A stretch of 64,000 nucleotides of DNA from Limivivens faecihominis (lineage in GTDB: Bacteria; Bacillota; Clostridia; Lachnospirales; Lachnospiraceae). A program made the position numbers and the translations under genes. The notes under the pieces were generated by a model. That model saw only the letters and a program-made list of their open reading frames with translations, did not search any database and was not told the origin of the DNA. This document shows, piece by piece, positions 44,344-52,254 of this stretch. Within the stretch, counting starts at the first letter, position 1. Every line of letters begins with the position of its first letter. Where the stretch lies: the NCBI RefSeq assembly GCF_020686945.1, contig NZ_JAJEPR010000003.1, forward strand, positions 62,001-126,000, given 5' to 3'.

Positions 44344-45100
44344 GCCTTTCTCCTGTAACCAATTCTGTCCTGTCTTCTCTCTCCGTGCCGATGCAGGCCG
44401 TCAGAAAAAATACAGCCTCTGCTCCGGCTTCCTTCAAAACAGCTGCTGCCGCATCCACGGTGCTCCCTGTCGTAAAGATATCGTCTACCAGCAGAACTCT
44501 ACTTAATTTTACATCATATGGGCCGATTTTAAAAGCTTTTTTTAAATTCTTTTGGCGGCTTTTCCGGTCCAGTTCCTTCTGCTCCGAGGTCTCTTCCTTC
44601 TTCTTCAGAAGATCCGGAATGACCGGGATTTTTAAGGCTTCTCCCAGTGGAACAGCGAGGAGTTCCGCCTGGTTAAAGCCCCGGCAACGCCTCTTTTTCG
44701 GGTGCAGCGGAATCGGCGCAATGACATCGATCTCCCAGTGCTCCAGTTCTTCTTTCAGAACCGCTGTCATGGCTGCCGAGAAAAAGTCAGCGTTTCTTCT
44801 TTTGTTGCGAAGCTTCATATTTAAAATGCTTTTCTTGATCTTTCCCGTATAGGGAAAAGCTGCCCTTCCCCGGTCAAAATACCGCCCGTTTTTCCCGCAG
44901 TCCCGGCAGTATTCCTGCCGCGGATTTGCGAGAGGCTTGCCGCATTTCATGCAGAAGGGCTCGTCGATGAGACGCACCAGAGGGGCGCAAGGCTCACAGA
45001 CCAGCTTTTCTTTTCGCGAAAGGATCTCTCCGCACAGAGGACAGCGCCGTGGATAGAGAACCCCGGTCAGTCCACGGAGGATCCGTTTTCTTTTTTTCAT
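44294..45100 (-). CDS. comF: ComF family phosphoribosyltransferase-like protein
   Basis: 268 residues. The N-terminal double zinc finger contains CPLCGE, CEPC, CMKCGKPL and CRDCGKN (about 17-68). The phosphoribosyltransferase domain has VIAPIPLHPKKRRCRGFNQAELLA (about 129-152) and the PRPP loop VLLVDDIFTTGSTVDAAA (about 200-217). In competent bacteria ComF helps single-stranded DNA uptake. The upstream spacer carries no close ribosome site and contains a small repeat element. Function outside natural competence is uncertain. Confidence 0.92.
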   Translation of the reverse strand: MKKRKRILRGLTGVLYPRRCPLCGEILSRKEKLVCEPCAPLVRLIDEPFCMKCGKPLANPRQEYCRDCGKNGRYFDRGRAAFPYTGKIKKSILNMKLRNKRRNADFFSAAMTAVLKEELEHWEIDVIAPIPLHPKKRRCRGFNQAELLAVPLGEALKIPVIPDLLKKKEETSEQKELDRKSRQKNLKKAFKIGPYDVKLSRVLLVDDIFTTGSTVDAAAAVLKEAGAEAVFFLTACIGTEREDRTELVTGERHGKRKPDPDYDRHSGI

Positions 45101-45130
45101 GAATCAACAGAAAGGCTCTCCCCTGTAAGC

Positions 45131-45285
45131 ACAGTGAAAATTAAGTCTCTGATACATTGACGCCGGATGAGTTCTTCATATGCAAGGCAGAGGAATGAGG
45201 CGTAGCGGTGGCTACGTCGATTGACGACAACGCAGCAGATGAAAAATCAGACAAGTCAAGGTGCCAGTTACTTAATATTCACTGT
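45131..45285. repeat. 155-bp repeat with terminal inverted repeats (MITE/REP-like element)
   Basis: The ends are ACAGTGAAAATTAAGT (45131-45146) and, inverted, ACAGTGAATATTAAGT (the complement of 45270-45285), 15 of 16 identical. A central hairpin CGTAGC-GGTG-GCTACG lies at 45201-45216, with further short arms such as CGTC/GACG. It has no coding capacity. It sits between recD2 and comF, and its right end provides the recD2 stop codon. A truncated copy of one half is at about 60336-60397, so it is a repeated sequence in this genome. The look is that of a non-autonomous mobile or palindromic element. Confidence 0.8.
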
Positions 45286-47495
45286 ACCAGCTCACGGATT
45301 CTCTCCTTCAGCGTCGTATAACGCTTCTGTTCAAAGGTGTTGTCAATCATCTGATTGAAGACGGCCTCGCTTCCCACCACGGTCACACAGGATTTTGCCC
45401 TGGTGACTGCCGTGTAGAGGAGGTTCCGGTTCATCAGCATCTGCGGTCCGGAAAGCAGCGGAATAATCACCGCCGGATACTCGCTTCCCTGAGACTTATG
45501 TACGGTAACGGCATAGGCCAACTCCAGCTCTTCCAGCTGGGCGAAGGGGTACTCCACAAATTTTCCGTCGTCAAACTCGATCGTCATCTGTTCTGCAAAG
45601 GTATTGATCTCGCGGATAATCCCCATATCCCCGTTAAAAATACCCTGACCTCTGTCGATGGGGATTCCGTAGGCTCCCCTGGTCTCCCAGTCGATCTGAT
45701 AATTGTTTTTCACCTGCATGACCTTGTCGCCCTCCCGGAATCTGGAAGAGCCGTACTCCCGCTCCCGCTTTTTCGGGTCCGGCGGATTCAGGTAATGTTG
45801 CAAGATCTCATTTAAGCGCTCCACTCCCAGAAGACCTTTTCGCATGGGTGTGAGCACCTGGATATCTGTCTGTGTTGCGTGTACATACTTCGGCAGCTTC
45901 TTTTGGATCAGAGTCAGCACCACGCTGATGATCACGTTGGCATCGTCCCTTTTGAGAAAAAAGAAATCCCGGCTCTTATTGTCCAGAGTCACATGCTCGC
46001 CCCGGTTGATCTTGTGGGCATTCATGACGATATCACTCTCCGTGGCCTGACGAAAAATCCGGCTTAAGCGCACCACAGGGAAGCATTTGGACTCGATGAT
46101 ATCTTTCAGAACGCTGCCCGGTCCCACCGAAGGCAGCTGATTCCGGTCACCCACCATGATGAGTCTCGTTCCCGGCACGATGGCCAGAAGAAGGGAATGC
46201 ATGAGGTAAATATCCACCATCGACATCTCATCGATGATGACCACGTCCGCCTCCAGCGGATTTTCCTGATTTCTTGCAAAGCTTCCGCGGTCCGCGCCAT
46301 TCTCCGGGACTGCGGAGATCTCCAGCAGCCGGTGAAGAGTCTTCGCCTCACAGCCCGTGGCCTCCGTCATCCGTTTGGCCGCCCGGCCCGTGGGCGCGCC
46401 TAACATGACGGACAGACCCTCGGACTCGAAATAAGAAATCAACGTGTTGATGGTCGTCGTTTTTCCGGTACCCGGTCCTCCGGTAAGGACCATAAGGCCG
46501 TGGCCGGCGGCCTGAACCACGGCTTCCTTCTGCATCTCATCCAGAATCGTTCCCGTCCGTTTCTCAATAGCCGCCACCTTGGTGAGTACGGCGCTCTCGG
46601 AGATCTCGCAGGAAATATTCAGATCATGAAGCATTTTCGCCGTATTCAGCTCCACATAATAGGCCTGGGCCCCGTAAACACAGACTCTGCCCCCCGTCTC
46701 CTTGGCCACCAGCTTCCGGTCCACGGCCAAGTCCATAATGTGTTTTTCCACAGCCTCCTGGCTGACTCCCAGAAGGTCCACGGTTCTTTTTTCCAGAATC
46801 TCCTTCGGCAGAAAAACGTGGCCCTCGCTCATGGCCTGCTGCAAAACATAGAGCAGACCGCAGCGGATCCGATAATCGGAATCCGTATGAATCCCCACCT
46901 TCGAGGCGATCTCATCGGCGATCCGGAAGCCCACGCCGTTGATATCGTCCGCCATCTGGTAGGGATTTTCTTTGATGACCTGATAAATGTTGTTTCCATA
47001 CTGATTGTAAATCTTCACACCCAGAGTTGTGGAGATGCCGTACTGCTGGAGAAAGATCATGGCTTTTCGCATATCCTTCTTCTCTTCCATCTGAGCCGCA
47101 ATCTCCCGGGCCTTTTTCTCACTGATGCCCTTGACCTCGGCCAGCCGCTCCGGCTCCTCCTCCATAATCCGGAAGGTGTCCTCATGGAACTTCCGCACGA
47201 TCCGGGCTGCCAGGGAGACGCCGATGCCTTTCACCGCCCCGGAACCCAGGTACCGCTCGATGGAGAGCTCGTCCTCGGGGGCCTTGATTTCCAAAGTCTC
47301 GATCTGAAGCTGGCGGCCGTAGGTGGCATGATCCTTGTAATGGCCGGTGATCTCCACCAGCTCGCCGTCTCCAATATAATGAAGCAGGCCAACGCAGGTG
47401 ATCTCCTCCCCGTCCGCGATCACGTTCATCACAGTGTAGCCGTTATCCTGATTCCGGTAAATGATATGATCCACATATCCTTCGATCCGCTCCAT
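45279..47495 (-). CDS. recD2: RecD2-type ATP-dependent helicase
   Basis: 738 residues. The N-terminal OB-like and helix-hairpin-helix region (about 1-200) contains SGAVKGIGVSLAARIV and INGVGFRIADEIA. The SF1 helicase core includes Walker A GGPGTGKTTT (about 345-354), VIIDEMSMVD, MVGDRNQLPSVGPG, and the C-terminal motif VTVHKSQGSEYPAVI. RecD2 is the 5'-3' helicase of bacteria without RecBC, acting in DNA repair. The start shares a base with the mreB-family stop (TGATG). The last codons read into the inverted-repeat end of the small repeat element, which makes the TGA stop. Confidence 0.95.
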   Translation of the reverse strand: MERIEGYVDHIIYRNQDNGYTVMNVIADGEEITCVGLLHYIGDGELVEITGHYKDHATYGRQLQIETLEIKAPEDELSIERYLGSGAVKGIGVSLAARIVRKFHEDTFRIMEEEPERLAEVKGISEKKAREIAAQMEEKKDMRKAMIFLQQYGISTTLGVKIYNQYGNNIYQVIKENPYQMADDINGVGFRIADEIASKVGIHTDSDYRIRCGLLYVLQQAMSEGHVFLPKEILEKRTVDLLGVSQEAVEKHIMDLAVDRKLVAKETGGRVCVYGAQAYYVELNTAKMLHDLNISCEISESAVLTKVAAIEKRTGTILDEMQKEAVVQAAGHGLMVLTGGPGTGKTTTINTLISYFESEGLSVMLGAPTGRAAKRMTEATGCEAKTLHRLLEISAVPENGADRGSFARNQENPLEADVVIIDEMSMVDIYLMHSLLLAIVPGTRLIMVGDRNQLPSVGPGSVLKDIIESKCFPVVRLSRIFRQATESDIVMNAHKINRGEHVTLDNKSRDFFFLKRDDANVIISVVLTLIQKKLPKYVHATQTDIQVLTPMRKGLLGVERLNEILQHYLNPPDPKKREREYGSSRFREGDKVMQVKNNYQIDWETRGAYGIPIDRGQGIFNGDMGIIREINTFAEQMTIEFDDGKFVEYPFAQLEELELAYAVTVHKSQGSEYPAVIIPLLSGPQMLMNRNLLYTAVTRAKSCVTVVGSEAVFNQMIDNTFEQKRYTTLKERIRELVQ

Positions 47496-48493
47496 CAGGC
47501 ATCCAGCTTTCTGCCGCCGGATACCAGCTCCACATAACGGCCCGTGCCGATGGCCACCGCCGTCATGGGCTCCTCGGCTGTCATCGTGTTGATGCCGGTC
47601 TTGGACTCAATGAGTTCCTCCAGGCCGTTTAAGAGCGCTCCGCCTCCGGTGAGGACGATTCCTCTGTCCACCACGTCGGAAGCCAGCTCCGGCGGTGTCC
47701 GCTCCAGCACGCTCTGTACAGCCTCCACGATCTGGGAGAGCGCGTCTTTCAGGGCATCGCGCACCTCCTCGGAGTTGACCCGAATGACCTTCGGAAGACC
47801 GCTGATGAGATCCCGGCCCCGGACTTCCATGCTCTGGGGTTCCGGACGCTCCACCGCGGTTCCGATACGGATTTTGATATCCTCCGCGGTCTGTTCTCCG
47901 ATGAGAAGGTTATATTTTCTTCTCACATATTTGACAATGGCCTCGTCGAAATCATCCCCGGCCACTTTAATGGAAGAGCTCACCACAATGCCGTTTAAGG
48001 AGATCACAGCCACATCGCAGGTTCCGCCTCCGATGTCCACGATCATATTTCCGCAGGGACGGGAAATATCCACGCCGGCTCCGATGGCTGCCGCGATGGG
48101 TTCCTCGATGATCGTCACCTCTCTGGCTCCCGCCAGGTAGGCCGCATCCTCCACCGCTTTTTTCTCCACCTCTGTGATGCCGCTGGGGACACAGATGCTG
48201 ATCCTGGGCTTGCGGAACGACATCCTTCCCAAAGATTTCTGGATAAAATATTTCAGCATGTGCTCCGTGATCGTGTAGTCGGAAATTACACCTTTTCTCA
48301 AGGGGCGGATGGCCACAATATTTCCCGGCGTCCTTCCCAGCATCATCCTAGCTTCTTCCCCGATGGCTTTGATCCTGTTTGTGTCTTTATCGAAGGCCAC
48401 CACAGAAGGCTCCTTCAAAACAACACCCTTGCCTCTTACATAGACAAGGATGCTGGATGTTCCCAAATCAATTCCGAGATCTGCTGCATTCAT
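47495..48493 (-). CDS. mreB: MreB/Mbl family rod-shape actin-like protein
   Basis: 332 residues. Actin-fold motifs in order are LGIDLGTSSILVYV (6-19), VPSGITEVEKKAVEDAAYLAGA, IEEPIAAAIGAG, IVDIGGGTCDVAVI and GIVLTGGGALLNGL (about 284-297). It forms membrane-bound filaments that guide wall synthesis. It is the first gene of the recD2-comF-cdaA transcript. mreC, mreD and the other rod-shape genes are not adjacent, so an Mbl- or MreBH-like paralogue is possible. A leader of about 120 nt with a strong hairpin precedes it. Confidence 0.93.
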   Translation of the reverse strand: MNAADLGIDLGTSSILVYVRGKGVVLKEPSVVAFDKDTNRIKAIGEEARMMLGRTPGNIVAIRPLRKGVISDYTITEHMLKYFIQKSLGRMSFRKPRISICVPSGITEVEKKAVEDAAYLAGAREVTIIEEPIAAAIGAGVDISRPCGNMIVDIGGGTCDVAVISLNGIVVSSSIKVAGDDFDEAIVKYVRRKYNLLIGEQTAEDIKIRIGTAVERPEPQSMEVRGRDLISGLPKVIRVNSEEVRDALKDALSQIVEAVQSVLERTPPELASDVVDRGIVLTGGGALLNGLEELIESKTGINTMTAEEPMTAVAIGTGRYVELVSGGRKLDA

Positions 48494-48521
48494 CTATCTA
48501 TATACTCTCCTTCCTGTCTCT

Positions 48522-48566
48522 GTAACTGTTCAGTGCCTTCGCGGAACAGTGGCCCTGAACAGTTAC
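48522..48566 (-). promoter_or_regulatory. Leader hairpin upstream of the mreB-family gene
   Basis: GTAACTGTTCAG (48522-48533) and CTGAACAGTTAC (48555-48566) are a perfect 12-bp inverted repeat with a 21-nt loop. The structure lies between the promoter and the start codon and leaves about 28 nt to the ribosome site. No T-run follows it on the minus strand, so it is a leader element rather than a terminator. Confidence 0.65.
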
Positions 48567-48620
48567 CTTTTCTTCTCTTTCTGGCGGAAGCAAAGACTTT
48601 CCACCATACGTTTTACTGTC

Positions 48621-48649
48621 ATTATACCCAACTTCTTTTTAATTGAAAA
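48621..48649 (-). promoter_or_regulatory. Sigma-A promoter of the mreB-recD2-comF-cdaA operon
   Basis: On the minus strand, TTTTCA (48644-48649) and TATAAT (48621-48626) are 17 bp apart. The start codon is at 48493, giving an untranslated leader of about 120 nt. Confidence 0.6.
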
Positions 48650-48710
48650 GGGCTTTTATAGATTCTTTATCGGATGAACATATTTTGGACACATTTCTGC
48701 GCTATAGTGT

Positions 48711-48852
48711 AAATGTATCAACGAAGAGCTGATACATTTCATAACTCACACATCGCAGTGTCCACACGCTGCGGTGTACTCCCTCAAAATATTTTAATTT
48801 TTTCTCTTTCCTTTTAAGCAGAACGCTCCGGTAATCCCCCGGAGCGTTTCTG
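48711..48852 (+). ncRNA. Tandem small RNA, copy 1
   Basis: The unit begins after a -10 box TATAGT (48703-48708), which is preceded at a fixed 16-bp distance by TTTT with ACACA after two bases. Hairpin 1 is AAATGTATCA (48711-48720) with TGATACATTT (48730-48739). Hairpin 2 is an 11-bp stem, 48750-48760 with 48767-48777, around loop TCCACA. A conserved single-stranded stretch (CTCCCTCAAAATATTTTAAT, then a pyrimidine-rich tract) and a terminator (48822-48848) follow. No coding frame is shared by the copies. The RNA family is not recognised. Confidence 0.7.
48822..48852 (+). terminator. Terminator of small RNA copy 1
   Basis: AACGCTCCGG (48822-48831) pairs with CCGGAGCGTT (48839-48848), followed by TCTG and TTT. 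The T-run is short. Confidence 0.65.
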
Positions 48853-49021
48853 TTTGCGAAAGTTTTTCTGTCAGTTATAAACTATTTTCGCGGAATCCTA
48901 TTGTTTCTCAACACTGTTATCAGAAAATTTTATACTTTTCTGCGACTTATTATACTCTTTATGTTTTTTATACTTTTTTTAGTTTTCATCCATATTTTCA
49001 ACACATCTATAGGATATAGTA

Positions 49022-49160
49022 TAGATGTATCAGCGAGGAGCTGATATATTTCATAACTCACACATCGCAGTGCCCACACGCTGCGGTGTACTCCCTCAAA
49101 ATATTTTAATTTTTTCTCTTTCCTTTTAAACAAGGAGCCCCGGTACCCCCCGGGGCTTTC
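49022..49160 (+). ncRNA. Tandem small RNA, copy 2
   Basis: A TATAGT box is at 49015-49020, with the same upstream TTTT and ACACA phrase. Hairpin 1 is TATCAGC-GAGGA-GCTGATA (49028-49046). Hairpin 2 is 49062-49072 with 49079-49089, loop CCCACA. The same conserved tail follows, and then a terminator with a different stem sequence (AGCCCCGG/CCGGGGCT). The terminator stem differs from copies 1 and 3 while its position is kept, as expected for a selected structure. Confidence 0.7.
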
Positions 49161-49162
49161 TT
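49136..49162 (+). terminator. Terminator of small RNA copy 2
   Basis: AGCCCCGG (49136-49143) pairs with CCGGGGCT (49150-49157), followed by TTCTTG. Confidence 0.65.
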
Positions 49163-49258
49163 GTTGTAGTGCTTCAAAAGATCTTTCCTTTCTCTTCAGA
49201 AAGTTCATATTTTCTTTTGTTGCTGAACACATTTTATACACAAATATCGGTTATAGTA

Positions 49259-49407
49259 TAAGTGTATCAGCGAGGAGCTGATATATTTCATAACTCACAC
49301 ATCACAGTGTCCACACACTGTGATGTACTCCCTCAAAATATTTTAATTTTTTCTCTTTCCTTTTAAAGCAGAAAACGCTCCGGCAATCCCCCGGAGCGTT
49401 TTCGTTT
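49259..49407 (+). ncRNA. Tandem small RNA, copy 3
   Basis: A TATAGT box is at 49252-49257. Hairpin 1 has the same sequence as copy 2. Hairpin 2 is ACATCACAGTG (49299-49309) with CACTGTGATGT (49316-49326). Relative to copies 1 and 2, both strands of the stem have changed together, so pairing is kept and even improved. The same tail and a 12-bp terminator stem follow, just before the uvrA stop codon. Confidence 0.72.
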
Positions 49408-49409
49408 TT
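49372..49409. terminator. Terminator of small RNA copy 3, also usable by uvrA
   Basis: AAAACGCTCCGG (49372-49383) and CCGGAGCGTTTT (49391-49402) pair perfectly, followed by CGTTTTTATT on the + strand. On the minus strand the A/T-rich arms can also serve as the end of uvrA, whose stop is at 49414. Confidence 0.8.
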
Positions 49410-49413
49410 ATTA

Positions 49414-52254
49414 TCATTTTAGGTATTTCTTTATATAATGCCCAGTGTAAGACTGCGGGCATTTCGCCACCTCTTCCGGTGTGCCTGTCGCGATGACGGT
49501 GCCGCCCCGGTCACCGCCTTCCGGTCCCATGTCGATGATGTAATCCGCCGTCTTGATCACATCCAGGTTGTGCTCGATGACCACGACGGTATTGCCGCCC
49601 TCTGCCAGTCTTCTCAAAATCTCAATCAGCTTATCCACATCTGCAAAATGAAGTCCCGTCGTGGGCTCATCCAGGATATAGATCGTCTTGCCGGTGCTTC
49701 TTCTCGACAGCTCCGTGGCAAGCTTGATTCTCTGGGCCTCGCCGCCGGAAAGCTCCGTGGAAGGCTGTCCCAGACGGATATAGGAGAGACCCACATCGTA
49801 GAGCGTCTGAATCTTTCTCCTGATGCTGGGCACATGTTCAAAGAAGGGCAAGGCCTCTTCCACCGTCATATTCAGCACATCATAGATACTTTTTCCCTTA
49901 TATTTGACTTCCAGGGTCTCCCGGTTATAGCGCTTGCCGCCGCAGACTTCGCAGGGCACATAGACATCCGGCAGGAAATGCATCTCGATCTTCAAAATAC
50001 CGTCTCCGCCGCAGGCCTCACAGCGGCCGCCCTTCACGTTGAAGCTGAAACGGCCTTTCTTGTAGCCTCTCGCTTTGGCATCCGCCGTGGAGGCAAAGAG
50101 ATCTCGGATCAGATCAAAGACTCCCGTATAGGTCGCCGGGTTGGAGCGGGGTGTCCTTCCGATCGGGGACTGGTCGATATCGATGACCTTGTCGAGCTGC
50201 TCCAGACCCAAAATATCTTTATGCTTTCCGGGAATGATCCGGGCACGGTTCAGGTCTCTCGCCAGCCGTTTGTACAGAATCTCGTTGGTCAGAGAGCTCT
50301 TTCCGGAACCGGAAACGCCGGTGATGCAGGTAAAGACACCCAGCGGAATATCCACATTGATGTTTTTCAGGTTATTCTGGGAGGCTCCCAGGATTTTCAG
50401 CCAGCCGGTGGGCTTTTTCCGTTCCTTCGGAACCGGAATCTTCCGTTTGCCGGACAGATACTGGCCGGTGATGGAGGCCGGATTCTGCATGATCTCTTGA
50501 GCATTTCCCACAGCCACCACTTCTCCGCCGTGCTCTCCGGCTCCCGGGCCGATATCCACGATATAGTCCGCCGCCAGCATGGTATCCTCGTCATGCTCCA
50601 CGACAATCAGGGAGTTTCCGAGATCCCGCAGATTTTTGAGTGTAGCCAGAAGCTTGTCATTGTCCCGCTGGTGAAGGCCGATGCTGGGTTCATCCAGAAT
50701 ATAGGCCACGCCCACCAGGCCGGAACCGATCTGGGTTGCCAGGCGGATACGCTGTGCCTCGCCGCCGGACAGGGTCCCCGTTGCCCGGGCCAGGGTCAGA
50801 TAATCCAGTCCCACATCGATAAGGAAACCGATTCGGGCTTTGATCTCCTTTAAAATCTGTCTTCCGATCATAAACTGATGCGGCGTCAGTTCCAGTTCAT
50901 CCAGGAAAACTTTCAGCTTCTCAATGGAAAGCTCTGTCACTTCCGCAATGTTTTTCCCACCGACGGTAACTGCCAGAGCTTCTTTTTTCAGACGCTGGCC
51001 GCCGCAGGTCTTACAGGGCGTGATCCGCATAAACTGCTCATATTCCTGCTTCATGGCCTCGGAAGCCGTCTCCCGGTAGCGTTTCTCCATGCTCCGGATC
51101 AGCCCCTCGAAAGCCACATCGTAGACGCCCACACCCCTCTGGCCTTTGTAGTGAACCTTCACCACGCGGCCGTCGGCGCCATGGATCAGCATATGGCGGA
51201 TTTCCGCCGGAAGATCCTGATAGGGCGTTTTCAGATCAAAGCCGTATTCTTTGGCCAGGGCGTCCAGAATTGCACCGGAAAAGCTGTGCTTGTCCGTGCA
51301 GGACTGCCAGCCCATGGCCGTGATGGCTCCTTCTGCGATACTCAGGCTTTTATCCGGGATCATCAGATCCTCGTCAAACTCCATCTTGTAACCCAATCCA
51401 TAGCAGTCCGGGCAGGCGCCGAAGGGGTTATTGAAGGAAAAGCTCCTCGGCTCGATCTCATCGATGCTGATGCCGCAGTCCGGGCAGGAAAAGCTCTGGC
51501 TGAACTGCAGCATTTCTCCGTCCTGCACGTCAACCATGGCCAGGCCGTCTCCCAGCCTCAGAACATTTTCCAGGGAATCGGTCAGTCGTTTTTCGATGCC
51601 CGGCTTCACGACAAGGCGGTCCACCAGGATCTCGATGTTGTGCTTTTTATTTTTCTCCAGCTTGATCTCCTCGGAAAGTTCATAGAGATTTCCGTCCACA
51701 CGGACACGCACATAACCGCTCTTTCTGGCCTGCTCGAAAATCTTGACATGCTCACCCTTCCGTCCGCGGACCACAGGAGCCAGAAGCTGGATCTTTGTCC
51801 GCTCCGGCAGAGCCATGATCTGGTCCACCATCTGGTCCACATCCTGCTTTTTGATCTCTTTTCCGCATTTCGGGCAGTGGGGAATGCCGACCCTCGCGTA
51901 GAGCAGACGAAAATAATCATAAATCTCCGTGACGGTTCCCACGGTGGAACGCGGGTTGCGGTTTGTGGATTTCTGGTCGATGGAAATCGCAGGCGGGAGG
52001 CCTTCGATGCTCTCCACATCCGGCTTTTCCATCTGTCCCAGAAACTGACGGGCATAGGAAGAGAGGGATTCCATATACCGGCGCTGGCCCTCCGCATAGA
52101 TCGTATCAAAGGCCAGGGAAGATTTTCCTGAACCGCTTAAGCCCGTCAGAACTACAAACTCATTTCTCGGGATATCCACGCTGATCTTTTTCAGGTTGTT
52201 GACGTTTGCTCCCCTGATCCGGATCATCGGTTTCTTATCTTTTTCTGCACTCAT
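49414..52254 (-). CDS. uvrA: Excinuclease ABC subunit A
   Basis: 946 residues, the usual UvrA length. It has two ABC ATPase modules, with Walker A GLSGSGKSSLAF near residue 37 and GVSGSGKSSLTN near 643, and two signature regions (GTLSGGEAQRIRLATQIGSG and TELSGGEAQRIKLATEL). Zinc-finger cysteines are in CPDCGISIDE, CPDCYGLG and CEACGGDG, with CEVCGGKRY. UvrA finds bulky DNA lesions and loads UvrB. Its start overlaps the uvrB stop by 4 bp. Confidence 0.98.
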   Translation of the reverse strand: MSAEKDKKPMIRIRGANVNNLKKISVDIPRNEFVVLTGLSGSGKSSLAFDTIYAEGQRRYMESLSSYARQFLGQMEKPDVESIEGLPPAISIDQKSTNRNPRSTVGTVTEIYDYFRLLYARVGIPHCPKCGKEIKKQDVDQMVDQIMALPERTKIQLLAPVVRGRKGEHVKIFEQARKSGYVRVRVDGNLYELSEEIKLEKNKKHNIEILVDRLVVKPGIEKRLTDSLENVLRLGDGLAMVDVQDGEMLQFSQSFSCPDCGISIDEIEPRSFSFNNPFGACPDCYGLGYKMEFDEDLMIPDKSLSIAEGAITAMGWQSCTDKHSFSGAILDALAKEYGFDLKTPYQDLPAEIRHMLIHGADGRVVKVHYKGQRGVGVYDVAFEGLIRSMEKRYRETASEAMKQEYEQFMRITPCKTCGGQRLKKEALAVTVGGKNIAEVTELSIEKLKVFLDELELTPHQFMIGRQILKEIKARIGFLIDVGLDYLTLARATGTLSGGEAQRIRLATQIGSGLVGVAYILDEPSIGLHQRDNDKLLATLKNLRDLGNSLIVVEHDEDTMLAADYIVDIGPGAGEHGGEVVAVGNAQEIMQNPASITGQYLSGKRKIPVPKERKKPTGWLKILGASQNNLKNINVDIPLGVFTCITGVSGSGKSSLTNEILYKRLARDLNRARIIPGKHKDILGLEQLDKVIDIDQSPIGRTPRSNPATYTGVFDLIRDLFASTADAKARGYKKGRFSFNVKGGRCEACGGDGILKIEMHFLPDVYVPCEVCGGKRYNRETLEVKYKGKSIYDVLNMTVEEALPFFEHVPSIRRKIQTLYDVGLSYIRLGQPSTELSGGEAQRIKLATELSRRSTGKTIYILDEPTTGLHFADVDKLIEILRRLAEGGNTVVVIEHNLDVIKTADYIIDMGPEGGDRGGTVIATGTPEEVAKCPQSYTGHYIKKYLK

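Noticed and set aside
48930..49241. A 103-codon open frame on the minus strand across small RNA copy 2
   Set aside because: It runs antisense through the hairpins, has no ribosome site, no homology-like pattern and is not kept in copies 1 and 3.
48680..49410. CRISPR-like array
   Set aside because: Only three long units with diverged spacers of unequal length, each with promoter and terminator. No cas genes are near.
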